A stretch of 42,965 nucleotides of DNA, from the NCBI RefSeq assembly GCF_000337355.1, contig NZ_AOJH01000072.1, forward strand, positions 1-42,965, written 5' to 3'. This stretch comes from Halorubrum kocurii JCM 14978 (GTDB lineage: Archaea; Halobacteriota; Halobacteria; Halobacteriales; Haloferacaceae). Below the pieces are notes generated by a model that had not been told where the DNA came from, did no database searches, and saw only the letters and a list, made by a program, of their open reading frames with translations. Position numbers and translations under genes: made by a program. Positions within the stretch are counted from its first letter, which is position 1; every line of letters starts with the position of its first letter. Shown in pieces: positions 8,425 through 14,880 of the stretch.

Positions 8425-8847
8425 GTGGTTATGATACCCAGCTAAACTTTCTCGACGTTCAAACAATGGCTGTCGAAGTCGCGCTAGCTCCCGTTATAAG
8501 CCGTCTAAAACCGACAATACGGGGTTCTCGGTGGGTAGCGACGCCGGGATCTCGCTCCCCGTTTCTCAGGTTGTATCAGTTTGACTATCATTGAAACCGC
8601 AACGATTGCCGGTTCAGGACGGGCCTGAACGTGTCCCGAGTGGGTCTCAGACCGAGCCTGAAGCGATCGGATCGGGATTCAGGCAGAGGCGGAACCCGCC
8701 GGTCGGATCTTCAGCCTCGCCCGGAACTGTTTCTGGAAATTCATAACGATATTGGATAGGCCCCATGGGTGTAGTAGAGCGACCCCGGGTGACGCGGGAT
8801 GTCCCGCGTCGGCGGCCCGCGGGTCGTGTGCGGACACTGAGACACCT
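8425..8847. other. 423-bp divergent intergenic region
   Basis: This gap separates the divergent wHTH gene and the tandem secreted-protein genes. I see no convincing gene. It holds A/T-rich patches (TTATAAGCC near 8514; ATAACGATATTGG near 8741-8753, a possible promoter for the tandem genes) and a strong hairpin at 8791-8810. It probably carries the control elements for both directions. Confidence 0.5.
8791..8810. promoter_or_regulatory. inverted repeat in the leader of the tandem secreted-protein genes
   Basis: GACGCGGGA and TCCCGCGTC are perfect 9-bp complements separated by TG. The repeat lies 38-57 bases before the ATG at 8848. If transcription begins near the A/T-rich block at about 8741-8753, it lies inside the 5' leader as an RNA hairpin; otherwise it could be a DNA operator. 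Confidence 0.45.
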
Positions 8848-9411
8848 ATGACAAACCGACGCAAGTTCATGGCCGGATTGGGTGCATTGGCATCAGGAAG
8901 CGCAGCAGCAATAGGTACTGGCGCGTTCTCGAGTGTTGAGGCCGAGCGTGATGTCACCGTTGAGGTTGGCGGAGACAACAGCGCGTACCTCGGACTAGAG
9001 GCAGAGCGCGACGACATCATTAGCGACGACGGTGGCGACGGGCAGCTTAGCCTTGATCTCGGTTCACAGACGACAAAGGAAGGTGGTGACGGGTTCAATC
9101 AGGACGCCGAGACGGAAATTGATGGTGTGTTCAAGATCATCAACCAGGGAACTGAAACCGTCTTCGCTGGATTCTCCGGAAATCCCGACGACTATCTCCC
9201 GTTCGCAGGTATCGAGCCTACTGCGGAACCGATTGCCGGCGTCGAACTTGAGGTTCAGAATTCAACAAACGTTGAGGGAGATATCATCGATGGCGCCGAG
9301 CTTGAACCAGGTGACAGCACGCTCGTTGATGTGACAGTCGACACCCTGAACGAAGATCCAGAAGAGGAGAGCGGAGAAGTGGTTATCGGAGCACTCGTGG
9401 AGGACTACTAA
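8848..9411 (+). CDS. secreted SipW/TasA-like surface protein (DUF1102-like) 2
   Basis: A 187-residue exported protein and first of three tandem paralogues. The N-terminus reads MTNRRKFMAGLGALASGSAA, then GTGAFSSVEAERDVTVEVGG and SAYLGL. The twin arginine looks like a Tat signal, but the conserved block after the hydrophobic core is the SipW-type pattern. The acidic mature domain appears all-beta, with FKIINQGTETVFAGF (the family's N-Q-G-T turn), GAELEPGDSTLVDVTV, and a C-terminal strand GEVVIGALVEDY that could serve as a donor strand if these polymerise. The ATG at 8848 is chosen over upstream in-frame codons because it starts the signal peptide. Its stop is two bases from the next start, so they are co-transcribed. 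Visibly A/T-richer than neighbouring housekeeping genes. Confidence 0.78.
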   Translation: MTNRRKFMAGLGALASGSAAAIGTGAFSSVEAERDVTVEVGGDNSAYLGLEAERDDIISDDGGDGQLSLDLGSQTTKEGGDGFNQDAETEIDGVFKIINQGTETVFAGFSGNPDDYLPFAGIEPTAEPIAGVELEVQNSTNVEGDIIDGAELEPGDSTLVDVTVDTLNEDPEEESGEVVIGALVEDY

Positions 9412-9413
9412 CA

Positions 9414-9974
9414 ATGAACCGACGTAAGTTCATCATCGGTGCGAGTACGGTGGCAACAGGTAGTGCTGCGGCAGTTGGTACGGGAGCATTCTCAAGCGCA
9501 TCGGCAGATCGAAGCGTTAGTGTCGAAGTCGCTGACGACGCCAGCGCGTACCTCGCGATAGAGTCGGATAGCCAGTACGCTGACGAGAGTGGTGACGCGC
9601 TCGAGCTGGACTTCGGTGCGCTGGTTGAGGATGAAGATGGAAACGAACTCGGTTCCAACGTCGGTGAAAATTCAACCATCGTCTTTGGAAGCGGTGCTGC
9701 AGATAGAAACGTATTCACCGTTCAGAACCAGGGTACCAAAAATGTCGAACTGACGCCTGGACAGCAAGTGAAATATTTCGATAGTGGTGGGAATGAAGTC
9801 GGAGAGGAAAGCGATGATATTGAATTGTTGATTAATATTGTGATTGGTTCCGCAGCTGCCACCCCTAAGTTGGAACCTGGTGACACGGCAGGTTACTTCG
9901 TACAAGTTTCTACTGGGGATAGCCCCCCGAGTCAGCTTGAGACCGCGTTCGAAATCAACGCGAACAAAGTCTGA
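9414..9974 (+). CDS. secreted SipW/TasA-like surface protein (DUF1102-like) 3
   Basis: A 186-residue paralogue of the preceding protein. It has MNRRKFIIGASTVATGSAAA, then GTGAFSSASADRSVSVEVAD and SAYLAI. The mature domain carries the same landmarks: FTVQNQGTKNVELTPG (about 102-117), LEPGDTAGYFVQVSTG, and an end strand FEINANKV. It has no cysteines, no membrane anchor, and a strongly acidic composition. It begins two bases after the previous stop and ends 28 bases before the next paralogue. Duplication within the cluster, rather than independent arrival, best explains the shared order of motifs. Function is inferred only from family resemblance. Confidence 0.77.
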   Translation: MNRRKFIIGASTVATGSAAAVGTGAFSSASADRSVSVEVADDASAYLAIESDSQYADESGDALELDFGALVEDEDGNELGSNVGENSTIVFGSGAADRNVFTVQNQGTKNVELTPGQQVKYFDSGGNEVGEESDDIELLINIVIGSAAATPKLEPGDTAGYFVQVSTGDSPPSQLETAFEINANKV

Positions 9975-9978
9975 AACT

Positions 9979-9987
9979 TGTATAAAG
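9979..9987 (+). promoter_or_regulatory. possible TATA box before secreted protein 4
   Basis: TGTATAAAG in the 28-bp gap after secreted protein 3, about 20 bases before the ATG at 10003. This would allow separate transcription of the third tandem paralogue. The spacing is a little short, so co-transcription is also possible. Confidence 0.35.
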
Positions 9988-10002
9988 CCCCACACCTAAA
10001 TT

Positions 10003-10581
10003 ATGAAACGACGCACGTTCGTACTCGGTCTGGGCACGACGGCTACTGGTGCCGGTACGCTGATCGGTAGTGGGGCGTTCTCGAGCGCCGAAGCAGAGCG
10101 AACGGTTAGCGTCGAGACCGCTGACGATGATGACGCGTACTTAGCGTTGATCAAAGGCGAAGGCGCTACTGATGATAGGGCCTACAGAGACGATGGACAA
10201 CTGAACTTCACCTTCCCCGGCCTACGGGAGAGAACTGATGGGCCAATCGACACTAATCCAGAGAATCCCGAAGGACTCGGAGAAGACTCAGTTTACCGAT
10301 TCGGGAGTGAAACTGACGGGGATCCGTTGTTCTTCTCGAGAAACCAGGGAACTCGGACGATCGAACTGTACAGTCGGCAGAATGATACAGAAGGTCTCCC
10401 ACACGTTCAAATATTCAACGTGAACACGGGGGACCTCCTCACCGGAGACGGTACTAGAGCAGTCCTTGAAACTGGTGACTCGGTGCCACTCGGCCTTCAG
10501 ATCGATACGACGGGGGTTGACGCACAAGAGAGTGCGTATAGCATATCGCTGACAATTGTTGGCAAAGCAACGGAACAATAG
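10003..10581 (+). CDS. secreted SipW/TasA-like surface protein (DUF1102-like) 4
   Basis: A 192-residue paralogue, third of the tandem set. It has MKRRTFVLGLGTTATGAGTL, then GSGAFSSAEAERTVSVETAD and DAYLAL. The mature domain keeps the layout: FSRNQGTRTIELYSRQ with the N-Q-G-T turn, VLETGDSVPLGLQIDTTG, and the C-terminal strand YSISLTIVGKATEQ. It differs from the others in a loop rich in Asn and Pro (about 84-98). No cysteine and no anchor. The DNA is again A/T-richer than the genome around it. It is followed by 276 bp without a convincing gene. Confidence 0.77.
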   Translation: MKRRTFVLGLGTTATGAGTLIGSGAFSSAEAERTVSVETADDDDAYLALIKGEGATDDRAYRDDGQLNFTFPGLRERTDGPIDTNPENPEGLGEDSVYRFGSETDGDPLFFSRNQGTRTIELYSRQNDTEGLPHVQIFNVNTGDLLTGDGTRAVLETGDSVPLGLQIDTTGVDAQESAYSISLTIVGKATEQ

Positions 10582-10857
10582 CCAATATAACTCCCCGGGT
10601 TGACGAAACGGAAGAACGCGATTCCGTCTTCGCCTTCTCTGTCGACTCTTGAACTATTGATAGCTTCACACCGATCCGACTCCGCTGGTAGGAATTCAGC
10701 GAGAGACACTGAAGTGGCGATTCTAATTATTGGAACGTATTCTGAGGGGAATCATGCCGTTCGCCTGGCTGACATCTCGTTACAGGAAATCCCTTCAGTC
10801 GTTTCAAGCACCGCGTTATCAAGACCCTACAGGTACAAAGAGGGGTAGACGCAGCCT

Positions 10858-12450
10858 ATGCCCACCGCCCGCCGCACCCTGACCCTCGCCCTACTCCTCG
10901 TAGCCGCAGGGTCGCTCGCGTTCGCCACGGGTGCGGCGGTGATCGACGGTCCGGCCGATACCGTCGCAGATGGCGACCTCGCGGTCCAGCCGGCCGACGG
11001 CCCGAACGGGAAGTACGCCTACCTGAACGACGACGACGAGATCGCGATCGACGTCTCGGCGTCGAATCCGAACATCAAGGACCCCTCCTTCGAGGGCGTC
11101 AACGTCGGAACGACCGGGACGATAGACGACGTGTTCACCGTCACGTACACGGCCGACGAATACGCGCACGTGTGGATCGAGTACGCGAGCGAGAACGTCA
11201 CCTTCGTCGCCGACGGCGGCTCGATCGAGGGCGAGGCGAACAACGTCACGCTCGCGCCGAACGAGACGGTCACGGTCGGCCTCGCGCTCGACACGCGCGG
11301 CGCGACCGCCGGGACGCAGCTGGGCGCCGACGAGTTCTCGATCGAGGCGAAGATCGCTGAGCCCGACGAGATGGAGGGAACGGGCGCGTCGACACAGCAG
11401 ACCGCCGACGGCGGCCCGACCACGACGGTCACTTCGCCGAGCGCGGACCGCCGTGAGTTCGTCGCGAGCGGCGTTGAGCGCGGCGAGGGGGTCCGGTTCC
11501 TCGCCGAGGGGATGGAGATCGCCGGCGACGACGTCACGCTCGAAGGGATCGACCTGGAGGGCGTCCGGAACGAGCGCGTCGAACTGAACGCCGCAGGGAG
11601 TCCGGACCCCTTCGCGAACGGGAGCGCGCTGACCGCGCCGACTGAACCCCGGCCGGTCGGGTACCTCTCGCTCGACTACGACTTCGCGCCCGACGCGGTC
11701 GACGCGATGACGATCCGGTTCAGCGCGGACCCGGCCTACCTCAACGCGACCGGGACCGACCCCGAGGACGTGACGCTCTACCGGCAGACCGACGCGGGCG
11801 ACTGGGAGGAGGAGCCCGTCGAGGTCGTCGACGAGGAAGTCGTCCGGATCCTGGGACTTCCCGAGGACCGCATCCACTTCCGCGCAACGACCGAGACGTC
11901 GTCGACGTTCGCGGTCGCGGCGCGCGAGCCCCGGTTCGATGTGACCGAAACGACACTCGAGACCCCGGCGATCGACCCCGGCGAGGCGGCGACCGTCCGA
12001 GCGACCCTGCGGAACGGCGGCGGCGCGGCCGGCGAGCGGACGGTGACGCTGACCGCCGACGGCGACCCGGTCGCGAACGAGACGGTCGTGCTGGCGCCGA
12101 ACGAGACCGCCACGGTCGTGCTCTCGAGCGCGTTCGAGACCCCGGGCGAGTACGGTCTCGCGGTCGACGGAACGGACGCCGGGACCCTGCTGGTCGGTGA
12201 CCCCGCGGACGGCGGCGGCTCCGGGGATGACGCGGGGATCGGAACGGGGTCGGGAACCGCCGGCGACGCGGGGGACGGCGGCGCGCAGGACGGTGACGGC
12301 GACGGAGACGACGGAGCGACAGGAGAATCGGGGACCGGACCGACCGAGGAGCCGAGCGCCATTGACCTCCTCGAGCTCGGCGGCCTGCTCGCGCTCGTGG
12401 CGATCTCCGCCGCTGGGATCGCGCTCGTCCGCCGACTGCCTCGCTCGTGA
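10858..12450 (+). CDS. membrane-anchored surface protein with TasA-like first domain
   Basis: A 530-residue exported protein. A signal peptide (1-27, ending FATGAAV) is followed by a domain (about 50-160) containing KYAYLNDDDEIAIDVS, VFTVTYTADEYAHVWIEYAS and LAPNETVTVGLALDTRG, the strand and turn order of the small secreted proteins. Then comes an Ig-like region (about 195-355) resembling the PGF-pre-PGF/surface-glycoprotein type, then a CARDB-like adhesion fold (about 360-445: TVRATLRNGGGAAGERTV). An acidic Gly/Asp linker precedes a C-terminal membrane helix (about 500-522) with a basic cytoplasmic end (RRLPRS). Several N-x-S/T sites occur. It could anchor a fibre of the small proteins to the cell; that role is inference. 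Composition returns to high GC here. Confidence 0.68.
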   Translation: MPTARRTLTLALLLVAAGSLAFATGAAVIDGPADTVADGDLAVQPADGPNGKYAYLNDDDEIAIDVSASNPNIKDPSFEGVNVGTTGTIDDVFTVTYTADEYAHVWIEYASENVTFVADGGSIEGEANNVTLAPNETVTVGLALDTRGATAGTQLGADEFSIEAKIAEPDEMEGTGASTQQTADGGPTTTVTSPSADRREFVASGVERGEGVRFLAEGMEIAGDDVTLEGIDLEGVRNERVELNAAGSPDPFANGSALTAPTEPRPVGYLSLDYDFAPDAVDAMTIRFSADPAYLNATGTDPEDVTLYRQTDAGDWEEEPVEVVDEEVVRILGLPEDRIHFRATTETSSTFAVAAREPRFDVTETTLETPAIDPGEAATVRATLRNGGGAAGERTVTLTADGDPVANETVVLAPNETATVVLSSAFETPGEYGLAVDGTDAGTLLVGDPADGGGSGDDAGIGTGSGTAGDAGDGGAQDGDGDGDDGATGESGTGPTEEPSAIDLLELGGLLALVAISAAGIALVRRLPRS

Positions 12451-12498
12451 GCCCCCCTCATCGACAGGTCTTACTCGCCGCTCCGCGAGGGTCGGAGC

Positions 12499-13404
12499 GT
12501 GACGGTCTCCTCGAAGGCGCGGGGCGACAAGCCCGCGGCGGAATCGGACGCCGACGGCTCCGGGTTCGGTCGCGAACTGGCCGCGCGGGTCCGGCTCGTC
12601 GACCTGCTCGCGCTGGCGGCGGTCCCCGCGGTCCTCGCCGCCGTCTTCGCGCTCCCCGAGTCGACCCGCCGGTCGCTCGCGTTCGCGTACGCCGACCCGA
12701 CGGTACGCACCGCGTTCACGGCCCACTACGTCCACCTCGACACGGGGCACCTCGCCGGCAATGTCGCCGGGTACGGCCTCCTCGCCGGCGTCGGGTACGC
12801 GCTCGCGGTGCTGGCGGGGTATCGGCGGTTCTTCGTGGTCGCGTTCGCGACGTTCCTGCTGGCGTTCCCGTTCGCGCTCTCGGCGCTGAACCTCGCCGTC
12901 CCCCGGAACGCGATCGGCTTCGGCTTCTCCGGGATCAACATGGCGTTCGCCGGCCTCCTTCCGCTCCTGCTCGGCGTGTACGCCCGCGAGCGGTTCTTCC
13001 CGGGGGGCTCGCTCAGCGCGCTCCCCGCGGCGTTCTTCCCGCTCGTCGGCTGGATGGCGCTCTTGGCGCTGCCCGTCTCGCCGGGGTCCCTCGACGGCTC
13101 GGGGCTGGCCGGGCTCGCGACGGCCGTCGCCGGGGTCCTTCTCGGACTGCTGTACGCGTCGAGCACCGGGATCCGGGTCCGGAGGGCGCTCCGGGCGTCG
13201 AGCCGCGCCGCGGTCTCGAACCCGGGCTACGGCGACCTGTTCGCGGTCGGCGTCGTCGTGGTCGTCGGCTACCCGGTCGTCGGGTTCCCCGGCGATCCGG
13301 CGGGACCGGGCAGCGTGGTGAACCTCTACGTTCACCTGCTCGGCTTCTGTCTCGCGTTCATCGGCCCCTTCGGGCTACTCGCCGCCGGGGTGTTCGAGGA
13401 GTGA
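12499..13404 (+). CDS. rhomboid-like intramembrane serine protease
   Basis: A 301-residue polytopic protein with six or seven helices. Rhomboid hallmarks are present: HLDTGHLAGNVAGYG (His84 and Asn88 match the TM2 H-x3-N motif), catalytic GFSG with Ser144 in GFGFSGINMAFAG, and a late-helix histidine (His279 in NLYVHLLGF) as the dyad base. The fold departs somewhat from standard GlpG. Rhomboids cut membrane-anchored proteins inside or beside the helix; in Haloferax a rhomboid affects S-layer glycoprotein maturation. The GTG start lies 48 bases after the anchored surface protein gene, so that protein is a plausible substrate. The start is not certain, since the N-terminal 25 residues are low complexity. 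Confidence 0.75.
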   Translation: MTVSSKARGDKPAAESDADGSGFGRELAARVRLVDLLALAAVPAVLAAVFALPESTRRSLAFAYADPTVRTAFTAHYVHLDTGHLAGNVAGYGLLAGVGYALAVLAGYRRFFVVAFATFLLAFPFALSALNLAVPRNAIGFGFSGINMAFAGLLPLLLGVYARERFFPGGSLSALPAAFFPLVGWMALLALPVSPGSLDGSGLAGLATAVAGVLLGLLYASSTGIRVRRALRASSRAAVSNPGYGDLFAVGVVVVVGYPVVGFPGDPAGPGSVVNLYVHLLGFCLAFIGPFGLLAAGVFEE

Positions 13405-13491
13405 CCGCGTCGCGTCCTGCTGCGCCGCGTTGCGTCCCACCGCACCGCGCGTCCCTGGCTGTGTCCCGCCGGCGCGCTGTGCCGAACCACG

Positions 13492-13500
13492 AATTTATAA
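13492..13500 (+). promoter_or_regulatory. TATA box upstream of the signal peptidase gene
   Basis: AATTTATAA is the clearest promoter-like block between the rhomboid and signal peptidase genes. It lies about 215 bases before the ATG at 13713. Transcription from it would give a leader of roughly 190 bases containing an 8-codon reading frame (ATG 13508 to TAG 13534) and the 36-bp repeats. Confidence 0.45.
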
Positions 13501-13562
13501 CGTATCAATGACATTCTCCAGACGCTACTGGTAGGCGACGGATCGACGAACAAGCGACGATC

Positions 13563-13670
13563 GGGCGACGACTGGCGGCCGAGCGACGACCGACGGCTGG
13601 GCGACGACTGGCGGCCGAGCGACGACCGACGGCTGGGCGACGACTGGCGGCCGAGCGACGACCGGCGACC
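13563..13670. repeat. 36-bp tandem repeat, three units, before the signal peptidase gene
   Basis: Units at 13563-13598, 13599-13634 and 13635-13670; the first two are identical and the third differs in its last bases. Each begins GGGCGACGACTGGCGGCC and contains GAGCGACGACC. The array sits 43 bases before the ATG at 13713 in an otherwise noncoding 308-bp gap. The unit length is a multiple of three, so an antisense repeat peptide frame is open, but I do not think it is a gene. Confidence 0.9.
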
Positions 13671-13712
13671 GGGCGACCGCGAACCGCCTCGCTAACCACC
13701 GAGACACGACCC

Positions 13713-14876
13713 ATGTCCCTCAAACGCACTCTCTCAGTAACGTTGCAGGTCGCGGCCGTGCTCGTCGTCGCCTCGCTGATCGTGGGGCAGTACCTCGGAC
13801 AGCCGGTGCTTCTGAGCTACGTCGAGACGGGGAGCATGCAGCCCGTGCTCAATCCGGGCGACGGGTTCATCGCGATCCCGGCGCCGATCGCGGGCGGGAT
13901 CGGCGTCGGCGACGTGGTGACCTTCGACGCCCAGGAGATCGAGGGCGGCGGGCTGACGACCCACCGCGTCGTCGAGGAGACGGAGCGCGGGTACGTCACG
14001 CGCGGGGACAACAACCCCTTCACGGATCAGGACGGCGGAGAGCCGGTCGTGCAGGACGCCGACGTCGTCGCGAAGGCGCTCACGGTCGGGGGGAGCGTGG
14101 TCGTCATCCCGCACCTCGGCACCGTCGCGATGGGGTTCCAGTCGGCGCTCGACTCCGCCCAGACGTGGCTGGCGGTCACGTTCGGCGTCCGGTCGTTACA
14201 GGGGACGCAGGGGCTCGCGTACATCCTCTTCGGGCTCTCGGCGGTCGCGTACGCGGTCGACTGGTACCTCGACAGCGGGCGCCGCGAGACCCGGACGCGC
14301 GACCGTTCCCGCGACGACGGCACCTCGGTGTTCGCGATCGTCGGCGTGCTCGCGCTGGTGCTGATGGCGACCGCGACCGCGGCGATGGTCGTTCCGGCCG
14401 GGACGCAGGAGTACGGCGTCGTGAGCGCCGAGTTCGAGTCCGAGAACCCGACCGTCATCGAGCGGGGCACGAGCCAGGAGCTGGAGTACGTCGTCCCCAA
14501 CGCCGGGCTGGTCCCGGTGTACGCGTACGTCACCCCGCAGAGCCCGGGGGTCGACGTCGACCCGCAGCGCGTCGCCGTCGGCGGGCGGGGCGAGGCGTCG
14601 ACGACGGTGACGCTCACGGCGCCCGACGAGACGGGGTACTACCGCCTGTTCGTCGCCGAACACCGATACCTCGCGGTGTTGCCGGCTTCGGTAATCGACG
14701 AGCTGTACGGGGTCCACCCGTGGGCTCCGCTCGTCGCGATCAACGGGCTTCTCGGCGGCGCGATCGTCGGGCTCGGGGCCCTGTTGCTCCGGGGGGAGCC
14801 CGCTCGGATCCGGTCCCGGGAATCGCGCGCCAAACCCCCGCTGTACCGCCGCGTCCTCCGCGAGATCTACAGGTGA
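13713..14876 (+). CDS. SipW-type signal peptidase I with C-terminal membrane domain
   Basis: A 387-residue type I signal peptidase of the archaeal/ER (Sec11/SipW) class. An N-terminal helix (about 7-27) leads to box B ETGSMQPVLNPGD with nucleophile Ser41, box D LTTHRVVE where His84 replaces the bacterial lysine, and box E RGDNN with Asp99. Sec11-like enzymes usually end soon after this, but here about 230 extra residues follow: a helix (about 165-185), a basic loop (RRETRTRDRSRDDG), a helix (about 204-228), a beta-sandwich-like outer domain (about 235-320), and a last helix (about 338-360). SipW enzymes process TasA-type precursors, and four candidate precursors lie within 7 kb. Its stop is followed four bases later by the next ATG, so the two are an operon. 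Confidence 0.9.
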   Translation: MSLKRTLSVTLQVAAVLVVASLIVGQYLGQPVLLSYVETGSMQPVLNPGDGFIAIPAPIAGGIGVGDVVTFDAQEIEGGGLTTHRVVEETERGYVTRGDNNPFTDQDGGEPVVQDADVVAKALTVGGSVVVIPHLGTVAMGFQSALDSAQTWLAVTFGVRSLQGTQGLAYILFGLSAVAYAVDWYLDSGRRETRTRDRSRDDGTSVFAIVGVLALVLMATATAAMVVPAGTQEYGVVSAEFESENPTVIERGTSQELEYVVPNAGLVPVYAYVTPQSPGVDVDPQRVAVGGRGEASTTVTLTAPDETGYYRLFVAEHRYLAVLPASVIDELYGVHPWAPLVAINGLLGGAIVGLGALLLRGEPARIRSRESRAKPPLYRRVLREIYR

Positions 14877-14880
14877 CCGA

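Noticed and set aside
8848-8910. The twin arginine of the small precursors read as a true Tat signal
   Set aside because: The conserved feature across all four is the GAFSS-A-D/E-R block after the core, plus a nearby SipW peptidase. Tat cannot be ruled out but is not needed to explain the pattern.
10600-10848. 82-codon frame in the gap after the third tandem precursor
   Set aside because: No plausible fold, signal or promoter spacing, and codon use is unlike its neighbours. I treat 10582-10857 as noncoding, holding only A/T-richer DNA and possibly the next gene's promoter.
10891-13335. Very long antisense open frame (over 800 codons) opposite the surface protein and rhomboid genes
   Set aside because: Its product is Arg/Glu/Asp/Val-rich without hydrophobic periodicity, a usual artefact of high-GC codon bias. 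The plus-strand genes have clear signal, membrane and catalytic motifs.
13563-13670. 36-bp repeats considered as a CRISPR array
   Set aside because: The units are directly adjacent with no spacers between them, and no cas gene is near.
13505-13729. Antisense frame with Ala-Arg-Pro-Val repeat peptide
   Set aside because: It exists only because the DNA repeat length is a multiple of three. It has no promoter and overlaps the peptidase start.
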